Shown: positions 46,505 to 58,462, numbered from the stretch's first letter. The stretch: 64,000 nt of DNA from Rhizobium aethiopicum (GCF_014197535.1 NZ_JACIFV010000001.1:248001-312000), one strand, 5' to 3'. The notes: generated from the sequence alone by a model not told the origin. Made by a program: numbers and translations.

Positions 46505-47949
46505 CAGAAGAGCGTCGCGGCGGCAAGCTCTGCCGCGCCACCGATCGGGCCGCCGATGAGCACATAGGCGGTGACGAAGAGACCGGAGAGACCGAAGACC
46601 AGCCGCAGGGAAGAAGAGACACGGGCGAATTCGCCGGTCGCCTCATCGAACCACATCAGCTTGATGACGCGCAGATAATAGTAAGCGCCGACGACCGAGG
46701 CGAGAACGCCGATGATGGCAAGCGCATAAAGCTTGGCTTCGATCGCAGCAACAAAGACGAAGTACTTGGCAAAAAAACCGGCGAGCGGCGGAATGCCCGC
46801 GAGCGAGAACATCAGCGCCGTCAGCACCACAGCCATGAACGGGTTGGTTGTGGAAAGGCCGGCGAGATCGTCGACGTTTTCGACGACGGTGCCGTCCTTG
46901 CGGCGCATCGACATGATGATCGCAAAGGTGCCGAGCGTCATGATCATGTAAATGACCATGTAAAGCATGACACCGGAAACACCGGTCTGGTTGCCGGCGG
47001 CAAGGCCGACCAGCGCATAACCCATGTGGCCGATCGAAGAATAGGCCATCAGTCGCTTGATGTTCTTCTGGCCGATCGCGGCGAACGAGCCGAGCAGCAT
47101 CGAGGCGATCGAGATGAAGACGACGACCTGCTGCCAGTCGGCCAGAACCGGCTGGAAAGCGGTGATAACCATGCGTGTCATCATCGCCATGGCGGCAACC
47201 TTAGGGGCTGCGGCAAGGAAGGCGGTGACCGGCGTCGGCGCGCCTTCATAAACGTCCGGCGTCCACATGTGGAAGGGAACGGCCGAGATCTTGAAGGCGA
47301 TGCCGGCGAGGATGAAGACCAAGCCGAAGACGAGGCCGAGCGAACGCGCGCCCTCGACCGAAAGCGCCTGGGCGATCTCGGCGAAATGGGTATGGCCGGT
47401 GAAGCCGTAGACCAGCGACATGCCGTAGAGCAGCATGCCGGAGGACAGCGCGCCGAGCACGAAATATTTCAGGCCGGCTTCGGTCGACTTCAGGCTGTCG
47501 CGGTTGATCGCGGCGACGACATAAAGCGCCAGCGACTGCAGTTCCAGCGCAAGATAGAGCGAAATCAGGTCGTTGGCCGAGATCATCAGCAGGATGCCGA
47601 GGGTCGCAAGCACCAGCAGAACCGGGAACTCGAACTTGTCGAGCTGATTTTCGCGGGCGTGCCCCATCGTCATGAACAGGGCGACCAGCGAACCGATGAG
47701 CGCCACCAGCTTCATGAAGCGCGAGAAGCCGTCAGCCATGTAGACGCCGCCGAAGGCGAGGCCTTCCGCCGGCACGAAGAGCAGCCACAGGCCGGATGCG
47801 AGCAGCAGGACGATGGCGAGGCCGGTGACGACAAGGCCCGACCGCTCGCCTGAGAAGACGCCGACCATCAACAGGACCAGGGCGCCGACCGCGAGGATGA
47901 GCTCCGGCGCGGAAAGATGCAGACTGAGGAGAATTGTTTCAGCGGTCAT
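46504..47949 (-). CDS. nuoN: NADH-quinone oxidoreductase subunit N
   Basis: This is an antiporter-like membrane subunit of complex I, 481 residues and about 14 helices, contributing one proton channel. Typical segments are [18 protein letters not shown] (conserved Glu), the interrupted helix region [21 protein letters not shown] with key Lys, and [18 protein letters not shown]. Its stop overlaps the birA start. Confidence 0.95.
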   Translation of the reverse strand: MTAETILLSLHLSAPELILAVGALVLLMVGVFSGERSGLVVTGLAIVLLLASGLWLLFVPAEGLAFGGVYMADGFSRFMKLVALIGSLVALFMTMGHARENQLDKFEFPVLLVLATLGILLMISANDLISLYLALELQSLALYVVAAINRDSLKSTEAGLKYFVLGALSSGMLLYGMSLVYGFTGHTHFAEIAQALSVEGARSLGLVFGLVFILAGIAFKISAVPFHMWTPDVYEGAPTPVTAFLAAAPKVAAMAMMTRMVITAFQPVLADWQQVVVFISIASMLLGSFAAIGQKNIKRLMAYSSIGHMGYALVGLAAGNQTGVSGVMLYMVIYMIMTLGTFAIIMSMRRKDGTVVENVDDLAGLSTTNPFMAVVLTALMFSLAGIPPLAGFFAKYFVFVAAIEAKLYALAIIGVLASVVGAYYYLRVIKLMWFDEATGEFARVSSSLRLVFGLSGLFVTAYVLIGGPIGGAAELAAATLF

Positions 47950-47967
47950 GTCCGATAAGTCCCGTCA

Positions 47968-49479
47968 TCATTTCATAGACAGCGCAACGTTCTGCGCTGC
48001 GTGCACGGCGGCCGTGTAGTTGTTGACCAGCAGATCCACCGAGGCGGCCGTCGCATCGAAGACCGGAGCCGGATAAACGCCGAAGAAAATGGTCAGCGCT
48101 ACCAGCGGATAGAGGATCAGCTGTTCGCGTCTGGAAAGATCGAGCAGCGCCTTCAGCTTTTCCTTCTCCAGGGCGCCGAAGATTACGCGGCGATAGAGCC
48201 AGAGCGCATAGGCGGCCGAGAGAATGACGCCGGTGGCGGCAAAGAGCGCGACCCAGGTGTTGACGCGGAAGACGCCGATCAGCGTCAGGAATTCGCCGAT
48301 GAAGCCCGACGTGCCGGGAAGTCCGACATTGGCCATGGTGAAGACCATCATCGCCACGGCATATTTCGGCATGTTGTTGACGAGGCCGCCATAAGCGTTG
48401 ATCTCGCGGGTGTGGGTACGGTCATAGACGACGCCGACGCAGAGGAAGAGCGCGCCGGAGACAATGCCGTGCGACAGCATCTGGAAGATCGACCCCTGAA
48501 CACCCTGCATGTTGGCGGCGAAGATGCCCATGGTCACGTAGCCCATGTGCGCCACGGAGGAATAGGCGATCAGCTTCTTGATATCATCCTGCATCATCGC
48601 CACCAGCGAGGTGTAGATGATGGCGATGACCGACATGGCGAAGACCAGCGGCGCGAAATAGTCGGAGGCGACGGGGAACATGCCGAGCGAGAAGCGGATG
48701 AGACCGTAGCCGCCGAGCTTCAGGAGCACGCCGGCCAGGATCACCGAGCCCGCCGTCGGCGCCTGAACGTGCGCATCCGGAAGCCAGGTATGAACCGGCC
48801 ACATCGGCATCTTCACCGCGAAGGAGGCAAAGAAGGCAAGCCAGAGCCAGGTCTGCAGCGCCGGCGGGAACTTGTAGGCGAGCAGCGCGGTAATATCGGT
48901 CGTGCCGGCCTGCCAGTACATCGCCATGATGGCGAGCAGCATCAGCACCGAGCCGAGCAGCGTGTAGAGGAAGAACTTGTAGCTCGCATAGACACGATCT
49001 CTTCCGCCCCAGACGCCGATAATCAGGAACATCGGGATGAGGCCCGCTTCGAAGAAGACGTAGAAGAGCACGATATCGAGCGAGACGAAAACCCCCACCA
49101 TCATCGTTTCCAGGATGAGGAAGGCGATCATGTATTCCTTCAGGCGCTTTTCGATCGAGAGCCAGCTGGCCAGCACGCAGAAGGGCATGAGGAAGGTCGT
49201 CAGGATGACGAACAGCATCGAGATGCCGTCGACGCCGACGTGGTAGCCAATGCCGGTGCCGAGCCAGTCATGCTTTTCGACCATCTGGAAGCCGGGATTG
49301 GCATTGTCGAAGCCGATCCAGATGACGAGCGAGACGATGAAGGTGAAGACGGTGGTGAACAGCGAGATCCCCAGCACGTTCTTTCGGCCGCTTTCGCTGT
49401 CGCCATTCATCAAGAGCAGGAGCACCACGCCGGCGAGCGGCAGGAAGGTGACCGTTGAAAGAATAGGCCAATCGGTCAT
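47968..49479 (-). CDS. nuoM: NADH-quinone oxidoreductase subunit M
   Basis: This antiporter-like subunit of 503 residues has about 14 transmembrane helices. [18 protein letters not shown] carries the conserved Glu of helix 5. [24 protein letters not shown] contains channel Lys residues and the broken helix, and [18 protein letters not shown] is the second. Its start overlaps the nuoL stop by one nucleotide (TGATG), indicating coupling. Confidence 0.96.
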   Translation of the reverse strand: MTDWPILSTVTFLPLAGVVLLLLMNGDSESGRKNVLGISLFTTVFTFIVSLVIWIGFDNANPGFQMVEKHDWLGTGIGYHVGVDGISMLFVILTTFLMPFCVLASWLSIEKRLKEYMIAFLILETMMVGVFVSLDIVLFYVFFEAGLIPMFLIIGVWGGRDRVYASYKFFLYTLLGSVLMLLAIMAMYWQAGTTDITALLAYKFPPALQTWLWLAFFASFAVKMPMWPVHTWLPDAHVQAPTAGSVILAGVLLKLGGYGLIRFSLGMFPVASDYFAPLVFAMSVIAIIYTSLVAMMQDDIKKLIAYSSVAHMGYVTMGIFAANMQGVQGSIFQMLSHGIVSGALFLCVGVVYDRTHTREINAYGGLVNNMPKYAVAMMVFTMANVGLPGTSGFIGEFLTLIGVFRVNTWVALFAATGVILSAAYALWLYRRVIFGALEKEKLKALLDLSRREQLILYPLVALTIFFGVYPAPVFDATAASVDLLVNNYTAAVHAAQNVALSMK

Positions 49480-51479
49480 CAGAAGGAACTCCCGAGCATC
49501 ATCCAGGTAACAAGCGCCGCAATGCCGATCAGCATGGCGAAGGCATAGTGATAGAGGTAACCGGTCTGCAGGCGGACGACGCGGTCGGTGACGGCGACGA
49601 CGCGGGCGGCCACACCATTCGGGCCATAGGTATCGATGACGCCGACGTCACCCTTCTTCCACAGGAAACGGCCAAGCGCCCTCGCCGTGCGGACGAAGAG
49701 GAAGTCGTAAAGTTCGTCGAAATACCACTTGTTGAGCAGGAAGTGGTAGAGCACCCGATGCTGCTTGGCGAGGACGCGCGGCGTCTGCGGCGAGCGGATA
49801 TACATGTACCAGGCAATGACGAAGCCGAGCACCATGGCGATGAAGGGGCTCAAGCCCACGAGCGCCGGCACGTGGTGGAATTCTTCGACGAGTTCGTTTT
49901 CGGCGCCGGTAAAGAGCGCGCCCTTCCAGAACTCGGCATATTCCTCGCCGTAGAACCGGCCCTCGAAGAAGTAGCCGGCCAAAACCGCTCCAACTGCGAG
50001 TAGATAGAGCGGCACCAGCATAACTTGCGGCGACTCATGGACGTGGTGCATGACCTCATGCGATGCGCGCGGCTTGCCGAAGAAGGTCATGAAGATCAGG
50101 CGCCAGGAATAGAAGCTCGTGAAAAGAGCCGCAATGACCAGAAGCGAGAAGGCGAAGCCCGCGACCGGCGAGTGCGATGCATAGGTCGCCTCGATGATCA
50201 CGTCCTTGGAGAAGAAGCCGGCAAGGCCGAACGGCGTGAAGGGGATGCCAACGCCGGTGATCGCCAGCGTGCCGATGATCATGAGGCCGGCGGTAACTTT
50301 GATGTGAGGATACAGGCCACCCATGTAGCGCATGTCCTGCTCGCCATCGACGGCATGGATGACCGAGCCGGCGCACAGGAAGAGCAGCGCCTTGAAGAAG
50401 GCGTGCGTGAACAGATGGAAGATCGCTGCGCCGTAGGCCCCTACCCCCAGCGCCACGAACATGTAGCCGAGCTGCGAGCAGGTGGAATAGGCGATGACGC
50501 GCTTGATGTCGTTCTGGACCAGGCCGACGGTTGCCGCGAAGAAGGCGGTGATCGCGCCGATCACGGTAACGACGGTCAGTGCGTCCGGCGACAGTTCGAA
50601 GAGCGGCGACATGCGGGCGACGAGGAAGACGCCGGCGGTGACCATGGTGGCGGCATGGATGAGGGCCGAGACCGGGGTCGGGCCTTCCATCGCGTCCGGC
50701 AGCCAGGTGTGCAGCAGGAACTGCGCCGACTTGCCCATGGCGCCCATGAACAGCAGCAGGCAGATGCCGGTCAGCGCATGCGCCTTGTCGAGCTGCATGC
50801 CGAAGAGGTTGAGGATCACTTCGCTCGCCTCGCCGCCGCCTTCATGCGGGGCGAAGTTCGATGCATTGGCGAAGATCGTATCGAGGTTGATTGAACCGAA
50901 CAGCACGAAGACGCCGGCAATGCCGAGCACGAAACCGAAGTCGCCGACGCGGTTGACGATGAATGCCTTCATTGCCGCGGCTGTCGCCGACGGTTTCTTG
51001 AACCAGAAGCCGATCAGCAGATAGGAGGCGAGACCGACGCCTTCCCAGCCGAAGAACATCTGGGCAAGATTGTCGGCCGTCACCAGCATCAGCATGGCGA
51101 AGGTGAAGAGCGAGAGATAGGCAAAGAAGCGCGGGCGATGCGGATCGGTATGCATGTAGCCGATCGAATAGATATGCACCAGCGTCGAGACCGTGTTGAC
51201 CACGATCAGCATGACTGAGGTGAGCGTATCCACGCGCAGCGACCAGGAGACGTCAATGCCGCCGGACTGGATCCAGCGCAGCACCTCGACCCTGATCGGC
51301 CCGCCTTCGAGATGGCCCATGCCGACGTTGAAGAAGACGATCCAGGAGAGGATGCCAGCGATGATCATCAGGCCGCTGGTGACATATTCCGAAGCCTTGG
51401 CGCCAATGGCGCGGCCGAAAAGGCCGGCGACGATCGCGCCGATCAAGGGAAGAAAGACAATAGCCTTATAGAGGAACAT
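49479..51479 (-). CDS. nuoL: NADH-quinone oxidoreductase subunit L
   Basis: This distal antiporter-like subunit has 666 residues. The N-terminal core resembles nuoM and nuoN ([50 protein letters not shown]). The C-terminal extension forms the long lateral helix along the membrane arm, ending in helices near [20 protein letters not shown]. It follows nuoK by 7 nt. Confidence 0.96.
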   Translation of the reverse strand: MFLYKAIVFLPLIGAIVAGLFGRAIGAKASEYVTSGLMIIAGILSWIVFFNVGMGHLEGGPIRVEVLRWIQSGGIDVSWSLRVDTLTSVMLIVVNTVSTLVHIYSIGYMHTDPHRPRFFAYLSLFTFAMLMLVTADNLAQMFFGWEGVGLASYLLIGFWFKKPSATAAAMKAFIVNRVGDFGFVLGIAGVFVLFGSINLDTIFANASNFAPHEGGGEASEVILNLFGMQLDKAHALTGICLLLFMGAMGKSAQFLLHTWLPDAMEGPTPVSALIHAATMVTAGVFLVARMSPLFELSPDALTVVTVIGAITAFFAATVGLVQNDIKRVIAYSTCSQLGYMFVALGVGAYGAAIFHLFTHAFFKALLFLCAGSVIHAVDGEQDMRYMGGLYPHIKVTAGLMIIGTLAITGVGIPFTPFGLAGFFSKDVIIEATYASHSPVAGFAFSLLVIAALFTSFYSWRLIFMTFFGKPRASHEVMHHVHESPQVMLVPLYLLAVGAVLAGYFFEGRFYGEEYAEFWKGALFTGAENELVEEFHHVPALVGLSPFIAMVLGFVIAWYMYIRSPQTPRVLAKQHRVLYHFLLNKWYFDELYDFLFVRTARALGRFLWKKGDVGVIDTYGPNGVAARVVAVTDRVVRLQTGYLYHYAFAMLIGIAALVTWMMLGSSF

Positions 51480-51486
51480 GAGCCAC

Positions 51487-51795
51487 TCAGCCCTTCATCA
51501 TATTGACGTCTTCGACCGCGATCGAGCCGCGGTTGCGGTAGAAGACAACGAGAATTGCAAGACCGATCGCCGCTTCGGCAGCCGCAACCGTCAGAATGAG
51601 CAGCGCGAAGACCTGACCGACAATGTCGTTCAGGAAGTGAGAGAAGGCGACCATGTTGATGTTGACGGCAAGCAGGATCAGTTCGACCGACATCAGGATG
51701 ACGATGACGTTCTTCCGGTTCAGGAAGATACCGAAAACGCCGAGCGTGAAGAGGATGGCGCTGACCGTCAGGTAGTGGGAAAGTCCGATGACCAT
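51487..51795 (-). CDS. nuoK: NADH-quinone oxidoreductase subunit K
   Basis: This membrane subunit of 102 residues has three helices, homologous to mitochondrial ND4L. Conserved Glu residues for proton transfer are in [11 protein letters not shown] and [11 protein letters not shown]. Length is as expected. It lies between nuoJ and nuoL with gaps of 23 and 7 nt. Confidence 0.96.
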   Translation of the reverse strand: MVIGLSHYLTVSAILFTLGVFGIFLNRKNVIVILMSVELILLAVNINMVAFSHFLNDIVGQVFALLILTVAAAEAAIGLAILVVFYRNRGSIAVEDVNMMKG

Positions 51796-51818
51796 GTTCT
51801 TTGTTCCTTGACCTGCCT

Positions 51819-52433
51819 TTAGACGCCCTGCCCCGGCTTGACCGTAACCACCTCGACGGCGGTGGCGGGCGTGCGGGCAACCTGCCTGGAAATATTCTGC
51901 CGCTTGATGTTGGTGCGATGCCTCAGCGTCAGCACGATCGCGCCGATCATGGCGACCAGCAGCACCAGGCCGGCAATCTGGAAGAAATAGACGTAGTTGG
52001 TGTAAAGCACGTCGCCGAGAGCGGCCGTATTCGTGCGCTCGGTGAGCGCCGGGATCGGCATGGCGACTGATTTGGCGATCTCAGGCGAGATGACGCTGCC
52101 GCCGATGACGACGATCAACTCGGCCGCCAGGATGATCCCGATCAACCCGCCGATCGGCGCATATTCGAGCACGCCTGCCCTCAATTCGGTGAAGTCGATG
52201 TCGAGCATCATCACTACGAAGAGGAAGAGGACGGCGACGGCGCCGACATAGACGACGAGCAGGATCATCGCCAGGAACTCGGCGCCGAGCAGCAGGAACA
52301 GGCCGGCCGCGTTGAAGAACACCAGGATCAGGAACAGAACCGAGTGAACCGGGTTCTTCGCCCAGATGACCATGAACGCCGACGCCACCGCGACAAAGGC
52401 GAAAAGGTAGAAAAATAGAGCCTGCAGACCCAT
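51819..52433 (-). CDS. nuoJ: NADH-quinone oxidoreductase subunit J
   Basis: This protein of 204 residues has five membrane helices (ND6 homologue). The pi-bulge helix [20 protein letters not shown] is intact. The cytosolic or periplasmic tail is longer than in enteric NuoJ ([13 protein letters not shown]...). The start at 52433 ([11 protein letters not shown]) was chosen because an in-frame extension of 47 residues into the spacer is not conserved-looking. A structured 141-nt spacer separates it from nuoI. Confidence 0.94.
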   Translation of the reverse strand: MGLQALFFYLFAFVAVASAFMVIWAKNPVHSVLFLILVFFNAAGLFLLLGAEFLAMILLVVYVGAVAVLFLFVVMMLDIDFTELRAGVLEYAPIGGLIGIILAAELIVVIGGSVISPEIAKSVAMPIPALTERTNTAALGDVLYTNYVYFFQIAGLVLLVAMIGAIVLTLRHRTNIKRQNISRQVARTPATAVEVVTVKPGQGV

Positions 52434-52574
52434 GTTGGTGCCTTTTTCATCTTCCCCCGGGCAGCCGGGAGTTTTCCCTGCCCGATGGAGCTTCGCGGCA
52501 CTCGCCGGCAAAGCTCCTGTGCATATTGACCGCGACGGGAGCGAGCAGCTCCATCGCGGCATTTCAGATCTCAA
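52434..52574 (-). promoter_or_regulatory. Structured spacer between nuoI and nuoJ with competing hairpins
   Basis: This is the longest gap among nuoH to nuoN. GGAGCTT (52487-52493) pairs with AAGCTCC (52511-52517). The overlapping GATGGAGCT (52484-52492) pairs perfectly with AGCTCCATC (52547-52555). The two pairings exclude each other. Such an arrangement could modulate read-through or RNA stability, but no T run marks a terminator. Confidence 0.4.
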
Positions 52575-53066
52575 TCAGCGGTACGGCGAGTCGATCGCAA
52601 TGTTGCGGGCGATTTCACGCTCCCACCGGTCCCCGTTATCCAGAAGGCGCGCCTTGTCGAAATAGAGCTCTTCGCGGGTTTCCGTCGCAAATTCGAAATT
52701 CGGACCTTCGACGATCGCGTCGACCGGGCAGGCTTCCTGGCAGAAGCCGCAATAGATGCACTTCACCATATCGATGTCGTAGCGCACGGTGCGGCGTGTG
52801 CCGTCGTTGCGGCGCGGACCGGCCTCGATGGTGATCGCCTGGGCAGGACAGATCGCCTCGCAGAGCTTGCAGGCGATGCAGCGTTCCTCGCCGTTCGGAT
52901 AACGGCGCAGCGCATGCTCGCCGCGGAAGCGCGGGGAGACCGGGCCCTTTTCGAAGGGGTAATTGATGGTCGCCTTCTGGCGGAAGAAATAGCGCATCGA
53001 CAGAAAGAACGCGCCGAAGAATTCCTTGAGGAACAGCGAGTTGATGGAGCTGGACAAGCTTGCCAT
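52575..53066 (-). CDS. nuoI: NADH-quinone oxidoreductase subunit I
   Basis: This iron-sulfur subunit of 163 residues holds clusters N6a and N6b. Two ferredoxin motifs are present, [16 protein letters not shown] and [16 protein letters not shown]. The N-terminal amphipathic stretch ends in [16 protein letters not shown]. The ATG at 53066 sits 6 nt after TGGAGG, better than the TTG two codons upstream. Confidence 0.96.
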   Translation of the reverse strand: MASLSSSINSLFLKEFFGAFFLSMRYFFRQKATINYPFEKGPVSPRFRGEHALRRYPNGEERCIACKLCEAICPAQAITIEAGPRRNDGTRRTVRYDIDMVKCIYCGFCQEACPVDAIVEGPNFEFATETREELYFDKARLLDNGDRWEREIARNIAIDSPYR

Positions 53067-53106
53067 CTTCAACCTCCAATTTTGCCGGAAACGAGAGCTG
53101 GGATCA

Positions 53107-54150
53107 TTATGCCCATCCCATCAGTTTCAGCACGAATGCAACGATGATGACCATGGCGAGCGACAGCGGCAGGAAGACCTTCCAGCCGAGGCGCATGAGC
53201 TGGTCGTAGCGGTAGCGCGGGACGAAGGCTTTGACCATCGCGAACATGAAGAACACGAAGCAGGCCTTCAGCATGAACCAGATGATGCCGGGGACCCAGT
53301 TGAGGATCCAGATATCGACCGGAGGCAGCCAACCGCCGAGGAAGAGGATCGTCGTCAGCGAGCACATCAGGCAGACGGCCGCATATTCCCCAAGCATGAA
53401 CATCATGTATGGCGAGGAACCGTATTCGACCATGAAGCCGGCAACCAGTTCCGATTCGGCTTCCGGCAGGTCGAAAGGCGGACGGTTCGTCTCGGCAAGC
53501 GCTGAGATGAAGAAGACGATGAACATCGGGAACAGCGACAGCCAGTGCCAGTCGAGGAACGAGGCCGGTAGGCCGAGCATGGTGCCGAGGCCATTGTGCT
53601 GCGCATTGACGATGTCGGTCAGGTTGAGCGATCCGACGCAGAGCAGAACGGTGACAATGACGAAGCCGATGGAGACTTCATAGGACACCATCTGTGCGGC
53701 CGAGCGCAGCGCGCCGAGGAACGGATATTTCGAGTTCGACGCCCAACCGCCCATGATGATGCCATAGACTTCGAGCGAGGAGATCGCAAAGATATAGAGG
53801 ATACCGACATTGATGTTGGCGATCACCCAGCCGTCGGCGAGCGGCACCACCGCCCAGGTCGACAGCGCCAGAAGCACCGTCACCAGCGGAGCGAGCAGGA
53901 ACACCGCCTTGTTGGCGCCAGCCGGAATGATCGGCTCCTTGAAGACGAATTTCAGAAGGTCGGCGAAGGACTGGAACAGGCCGAAGGGACCGACGACGTT
54001 CGGACCGCGGCGCAGCTGCACGGCCGCCCAGATCTTGCGATCGGCAAGCAGCACATAAGCGATGAAGACGAGCAGGCAGACGAGAAGCAGCAGCGACTGA
54101 CCGATCATGATGATCCCCGGCCAGACATAGGTTGAGAAGAAAGAATCCAT
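53107..54150 (-). CDS. nuoH: NADH-quinone oxidoreductase subunit H
   Basis: This membrane subunit of 347 residues has eight helices and forms much of the quinone cavity (ND1 homologue). Recognisable loops are [27 protein letters not shown] (quinone-site side) and [23 protein letters not shown] (acidic E-channel loop). It lies between nuoG and nuoI. Confidence 0.96.
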   Translation of the reverse strand: MDSFFSTYVWPGIIMIGQSLLLLVCLLVFIAYVLLADRKIWAAVQLRRGPNVVGPFGLFQSFADLLKFVFKEPIIPAGANKAVFLLAPLVTVLLALSTWAVVPLADGWVIANINVGILYIFAISSLEVYGIIMGGWASNSKYPFLGALRSAAQMVSYEVSIGFVIVTVLLCVGSLNLTDIVNAQHNGLGTMLGLPASFLDWHWLSLFPMFIVFFISALAETNRPPFDLPEAESELVAGFMVEYGSSPYMMFMLGEYAAVCLMCSLTTILFLGGWLPPVDIWILNWVPGIIWFMLKACFVFFMFAMVKAFVPRYRYDQLMRLGWKVFLPLSLAMVIIVAFVLKLMGWA

Positions 54151-54162
54151 GAGTTCCTGCCC

Positions 54163-56244
54163 TTACTCTGCCGCGACTTTGAAGTTGTTGCGGGCCAATG
54201 CCGAGCACTCGGCCATGACAGCCGAGGCGCGCGCTATCGGGTTCGTCAAATAGAAGTCTTTGACCGGCGACGCAAACCCTGACTTGTTCATCTTGCCGGC
54301 TTTTTTCGCGACTGCGGCAATTTGGGCGCTATCGGTTTCGGCGATCTCGTCGATGGCGGCGAAATGCGGGAAAGCGGCATAGAGCCGGCCACGCAACTCG
54401 CTCAGCGAATCGAAGGGAAGCTTCTTACCGAGCACGTCGGACAGGGCGCGGATGATCGCCCAGTCCTCGCGGGCATCGCCCGGCGCAAAGCCTGCGCGGT
54501 TGCCCATCTGGACGCGGCCTTCGGTATTGACCCAGGTGCCGGACTTTTCGGTATAGGCTGCGGCCGGCAGGATGACGTCGGCATGGTGGGCGCCGTTATC
54601 GCCGTGCGAGCCGATATAGACGGTGAGCTTGGCCTTCTTGGCGGTGAAGTCGAGTTCGTCGGCGCCAAGCAGGAAGAGCACGTCCATTGCCGTCAGCATC
54701 TCGGCGGCGCTGACACCTTTGGCACCGGGTACGAAGCCGAGGTCGAGGCCGCCGACGCGCGAAGCGGCGGTGTGGAGGACGGCAAAGCCGTTCCAGCCTT
54801 CGACGACCGCGCCGACCGAACCGGCAAGCCTGGCGGCGCTTGCGAGAACGCCGGCACCGTCGCTGCGCGACAGCGCGCCCTGGCCGATGATGATCATCGG
54901 CTTGGCGGCATTCTTCAGAACATCAGCGAAGGCATGACCGCCGTCGACCAGATCCTTCAGTGTGTCGGGACCACCGCCGAGATAGTCATAGCTGTAACGC
55001 AGTTCGCCGGGCTCACCGATCACGCCGATCGGGAACTTGCCGCGGCGCCAGCGCTTGCGAATGCGGGCGTTGAGGATAGCCGCCTCGAAACGCGGATTGG
55101 CGCCGATGATCAGCAGCGCGTCGGCCTGGTCGATGCCTGCAATCGTCGGGTTGAAGAGGTAGCTTGCACGGCCGAGCGACGGATCGAGTGCCGCCCCATC
55201 CTGACGACAGTCGAGATTGGCAGAGCCCAGAGACTTGACCAGTTCGGAGAGCGCATACATTTCCTCGACGGAAGCGAGATCGCCAGCGATCGCGCCGATC
55301 TTCTCACCTGAAGTGGCGCTCACAGCAGCCTTGATGGCGCCGAAGGCCTCGGCCCAGCTCGCCGGCTGCAGGCGGCCGTCGCGACGGACGTAAGGCCGGT
55401 CGAGGCGCTGCGTCTTTAGGCCGTCCCAGATGAAGCGGCTCTTGTCGGAAATCCATTCTTCGTTGATCGCCTCGTTGACACGCGGCAGGATGCGCATGAC
55501 CTCACGGCCACGGGTGTCGACGCGAATCGCCGAACCGACGGCATCCATGACGTCGATCGATTCGGTCTTGTTCAATTCCCAGGGGCGCGCCGTGAAGGCG
55601 AAGGGCTTGGAGGTGAGCGCGCCGACCGGGCAGAGGTCGACGACGTTGCCCTGCAGTTCGGAGGTCATCGCCTGTTCGAGATAGGTGGTGATCTCGGCAT
55701 CCTCGCCGCGACCGATCAGGCCGAGTTCGGAAATACCGGCGACCTCGGTGGTAAAGCGGACGCAGCGCGTGCAATGAATGCAGCGGTTCATCACCGTCTT
55801 GACAAGCGGGCCGATATATTTGTCCTCGACGGCGCGCTTGTCTTCCTGGTAGCGGGAGGTGTCGATGCCGAAGGCCATCGCCTGATCCTGCAGGTCGCAT
55901 TCGCCGCCCTGGTCGCAGATCGGGCAATCAAGCGGATGATTGATCAGCAGGAACTCCATCACGCCTTCGCGGGCCTTCTTGACCATCGGCGTGTTGGTGA
56001 AGACCTCCGGCAGTTCGCCGTTCGGGCCGCCGCGGATGTCGCGCACGCTCATGGCGCAGGAAGCCTGCGGCTTCGGCGGGCCGCCCTTCACCTCGACAAG
56101 GCACATGCGGCAGTTGCCGGCAACCGACAGGCGCTCGTGGAAGCAGAAGCGCGGAACTTCGGCGCCGGCATCCTCACACGCCTGCAATAGCGTGAAATGA
56201 TCCGGAACTTCGATCTCGTTGCCGTCAATCTTCAGTTTTGCCAT
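54163..56244 (-). CDS. nuoG: NADH-quinone oxidoreductase subunit G
   Basis: This 693-residue subunit binds several iron-sulfur clusters. The N-terminal [2Fe-2S] domain shows PRFCFHERLSVAGNCRMCLVEVKG. The His-Cys3 and [4Fe-4S] motifs are HPLDCPICDQGGECDLQ and RCIHCTRCVRF. The C-terminal part is a molybdopterin-oxidoreductase-like domain without molybdenum. The 223-nt gap upstream holds two stems: GTTTGCC/GGCAAAC (56266-56286) and TCCGGCC/GGCCGGA (56441-56463). Confidence 0.95.
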   Translation of the reverse strand: MAKLKIDGNEIEVPDHFTLLQACEDAGAEVPRFCFHERLSVAGNCRMCLVEVKGGPPKPQASCAMSVRDIRGGPNGELPEVFTNTPMVKKAREGVMEFLLINHPLDCPICDQGGECDLQDQAMAFGIDTSRYQEDKRAVEDKYIGPLVKTVMNRCIHCTRCVRFTTEVAGISELGLIGRGEDAEITTYLEQAMTSELQGNVVDLCPVGALTSKPFAFTARPWELNKTESIDVMDAVGSAIRVDTRGREVMRILPRVNEAINEEWISDKSRFIWDGLKTQRLDRPYVRRDGRLQPASWAEAFGAIKAAVSATSGEKIGAIAGDLASVEEMYALSELVKSLGSANLDCRQDGAALDPSLGRASYLFNPTIAGIDQADALLIIGANPRFEAAILNARIRKRWRRGKFPIGVIGEPGELRYSYDYLGGGPDTLKDLVDGGHAFADVLKNAAKPMIIIGQGALSRSDGAGVLASAARLAGSVGAVVEGWNGFAVLHTAASRVGGLDLGFVPGAKGVSAAEMLTAMDVLFLLGADELDFTAKKAKLTVYIGSHGDNGAHHADVILPAAAYTEKSGTWVNTEGRVQMGNRAGFAPGDAREDWAIIRALSDVLGKKLPFDSLSELRGRLYAAFPHFAAIDEIAETDSAQIAAVAKKAGKMNKSGFASPVKDFYLTNPIARASAVMAECSALARNNFKVAAE

Positions 56245-56440
56245 CGTCGCTCAGTCCTGTTTCCCGTTTGCCTGATGACGGCAAACAAACCTGTTTTTGC
56301 AACATTCTCTTTGCCGAGCCGGATCTTTCGTCCTGCCGGCATCTGATGTCGCCCAAATTGTCTGTCGCGCGTTCCAGACGCGGAACCCGCACCGGCATCT
56401 GCAGCGTGAGGCCCCCGCCTCTGCGCCGATCCGCCCTATC

Positions 56441-56463
56441 TCCGGCCGGTTTGCACGGCCGGA
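56441..56463 (-). terminator. Hairpin after the HhH-domain gene
   Basis: Perfect 7-bp stem TCCGGCC/GGCCGGA with 9-nt loop, beginning 5 nt after the stop codon. It lacks a T run; it may reduce transcription into nuoG or protect the upstream mRNA end. Confidence 0.4.
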
Positions 56464-56467
56464 CAGT

Positions 56468-57145
56468 TCATTTCCTTCTGCGGCCCCGCCCCGCCAGAAC
56501 CTTCGCCTGACCAATCCAGTCGTCGCGCGCGATGCGGCCGCTAAGGCCGAGCTCGGCGTCGAGCCGGGCGATATCGTCGTCGGTCCAGGCGGCTATCTCG
56601 GCGAAGCCTCGAATGCCTTTGGTGTTCAACACCTGCTCCAGCTTCGGACCGATGCCGGCAATCAGCTTGAGATCGTCAGCCTTTGCAGCCCGCTGAACTG
56701 GTTTCACCTTCACGTCGGGCTTTGGCTGGCTTGCCGGGGTCGGCTCGCTCGCCGACTTGACGACTGTCAGCGTCGGCACAGCCTTCCTCTCGACCGCCGG
56801 CTTGTCGGCCACGGGCTTGCTGAAAGCCCTGACGGCCGGGCGGATGTTCTCCGGCCGGATATCGACTGCGGGCGCCGGTTCGTCCGGCGGCGTGTCATCG
56901 AGGGCGGCCGCGAGCTTGCCGGTGGTTTCCAGAGCGCCCTGGAAGGCTCCGAAAAAGGCGCCCGCCATCTGCGTCGAGAAGCCAAAGCCGATTGCCGTTG
57001 CGGCGGCAAAGGCTGCGGCAGGGTGCGCCATCAGCGGATGCACAGGCATTGCCTGGGCGTTTTCCAGCATCTCGGCGGCAAGACGGCCGAAGCCGGCCGC
57101 GAAATCGGCGGTCCCTTCCTTCTTTCCACTCTTCGATGCCGCCAT
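56468..57145 (-). CDS. Accessory protein in nuo operon with C-terminal helix-hairpin-helix module
   Basis: This protein of 225 residues is encoded between nuoF and nuoG. Residues 1-90 are Ala-rich and helical, with a hydrophobic stretch (MAHPAAAFAAATAIGFGFS), phasin-like in appearance. A Pro/Lys-rich linker follows. The last 65 residues (DDLKLIAGIGPKLEQVLNTKG...RDDWIGQAKVL) are a helix-hairpin-helix unit very similar to the C-terminus of NuoE two genes upstream. No enzymatic motif. It may be a rhizobial complex I assembly or accessory factor; this is inference from position and shared domain. Confidence 0.75.
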   Translation of the reverse strand: MAASKSGKKEGTADFAAGFGRLAAEMLENAQAMPVHPLMAHPAAAFAAATAIGFGFSTQMAGAFFGAFQGALETTGKLAAALDDTPPDEPAPAVDIRPENIRPAVRAFSKPVADKPAVERKAVPTLTVVKSASEPTPASQPKPDVKVKPVQRAAKADDLKLIAGIGPKLEQVLNTKGIRGFAEIAAWTDDDIARLDAELGLSGRIARDDWIGQAKVLAGRGRRRK

Positions 57146-57147
57146 GA

Positions 57148-58452
57148 TTATTCAGCCGCCTCCAGAACCGCGCCGTGGTCCAGCGCACTTGCCGTATACT
57201 GGTCGATGCGCTTTTCGATCTCGGGACGGAAGTTACGGATCAGGCCCTGCACCGGCCATGCGGCGGCGTCGCCGAGGGCGCAGATGGTGTGACCTTCGAT
57301 CTGCTTCGTCACCTGAAACAGCATGTCGATTTCGCGCTTCTGGGCATTGCCCTTGGCCATGCGCTCCATCACGCGCCACATCCAGCCGGTGCCTTCACGG
57401 CAGGGCGTGCACTGGCCGCAGCTCTCATGCTTGAAGAAGGCGGAGATGCGGGCGATCGCCTTGATGACGTCGGTGGACTTGTCCATGACGATCGCGGCGG
57501 CCGTGCCGAAGGAGGAACCGACGCCGCGCAGGCCGTCGAAATCCATCGGGCAGTCGATGATGTCCTTGGCCGGAACGATCGGGCAGGATGCGCCGCCCGG
57601 AATGACGGCGAGCAGATTGTCCCAACCGCCGCGGATGCCGCCGGCATGGCGGTCGACCAGCTCGCGGAAGGTGATGCCCATTTCCTCTTCGACCGTGCAC
57701 GGCTTGTTGACGTGGCCGGAGAGCATGAACAGCTTGGTGCCGACATTGTTCGGACGACCGATGGCGGAGAACCAACCGGCGCCGCGGCGCAAGATCGTCG
57801 GCGCGACGGCGATCGATTCGACGTTGTTGACGGTCGTCGGGCAGCCGTAGAGGCCCATATTGGCAGGGAACGGCGGCTTCAGGCGTGGCTGGCCCTTCTT
57901 GCCTTCCAGGCTTTCGAGCAGCGCGGTTTCCTCGCCGCAGATATATGCGCCGGCGCCGTGATGGACGAAGATGTCCATGTCCCAGCCGAGTTTGTTGTTC
58001 TTGCCGAGCAGGCCGTAATCATAACATTCGTCGATCGCCGCCTGCAGCGCTTCGCGCTCGCGGATATATTCGCCGCGCACATAGATGTAGGCGGCATTGG
58101 CGCCCATGGCGAAACTCGCAACGACGCAGCCCTCGATCAGCGTGTGCGGATCGTGGCGCATGATGTCGCGGTCCTTGCAGGTGCCGGGCTCCGATTCGTC
58201 GGCATTGACGACGAGGTAATGCGGGCGGCCGTCGCTTTCCTTCGGCATGAAGGACCATTTGAGGCCCGTGGGGAAGCCGGCGCCGCCGCGGCCGCGAAGG
58301 CCAGAGGCCTTCATCTCGTTGATGATCCAGTCGCGGCCTTTTTCGAGGATCTGCTTGGTGCCATCCCAATGGCCGCGGCTCATCGCGCCCTTCAGGGACT
58401 TGTCCTTGAGGCCGTAGATGTTGGTAAAGATGCGGTCTTTATCTTGTAACAT
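57148..58452 (-). CDS. nuoF: NADH-quinone oxidoreductase subunit F
   Basis: This subunit of 434 residues binds NADH, FMN and cluster N3. The nucleotide region is [20 protein letters not shown], with [10 protein letters not shown] and [19 protein letters not shown]. The [4Fe-4S] motif is [15 protein letters not shown]. It lies 10 nt after nuoE and 2 nt before the accessory HhH gene. Confidence 0.96.
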   Translation of the reverse strand: MLQDKDRIFTNIYGLKDKSLKGAMSRGHWDGTKQILEKGRDWIINEMKASGLRGRGGAGFPTGLKWSFMPKESDGRPHYLVVNADESEPGTCKDRDIMRHDPHTLIEGCVVASFAMGANAAYIYVRGEYIREREALQAAIDECYDYGLLGKNNKLGWDMDIFVHHGAGAYICGEETALLESLEGKKGQPRLKPPFPANMGLYGCPTTVNNVESIAVAPTILRRGAGWFSAIGRPNNVGTKLFMLSGHVNKPCTVEEEMGITFRELVDRHAGGIRGGWDNLLAVIPGGASCPIVPAKDIIDCPMDFDGLRGVGSSFGTAAAIVMDKSTDVIKAIARISAFFKHESCGQCTPCREGTGWMWRVMERMAKGNAQKREIDMLFQVTKQIEGHTICALGDAAAWPVQGLIRNFRPEIEKRIDQYTASALDHGAVLEAAE

Positions 58453-58462
58453 GCTTCACCTC

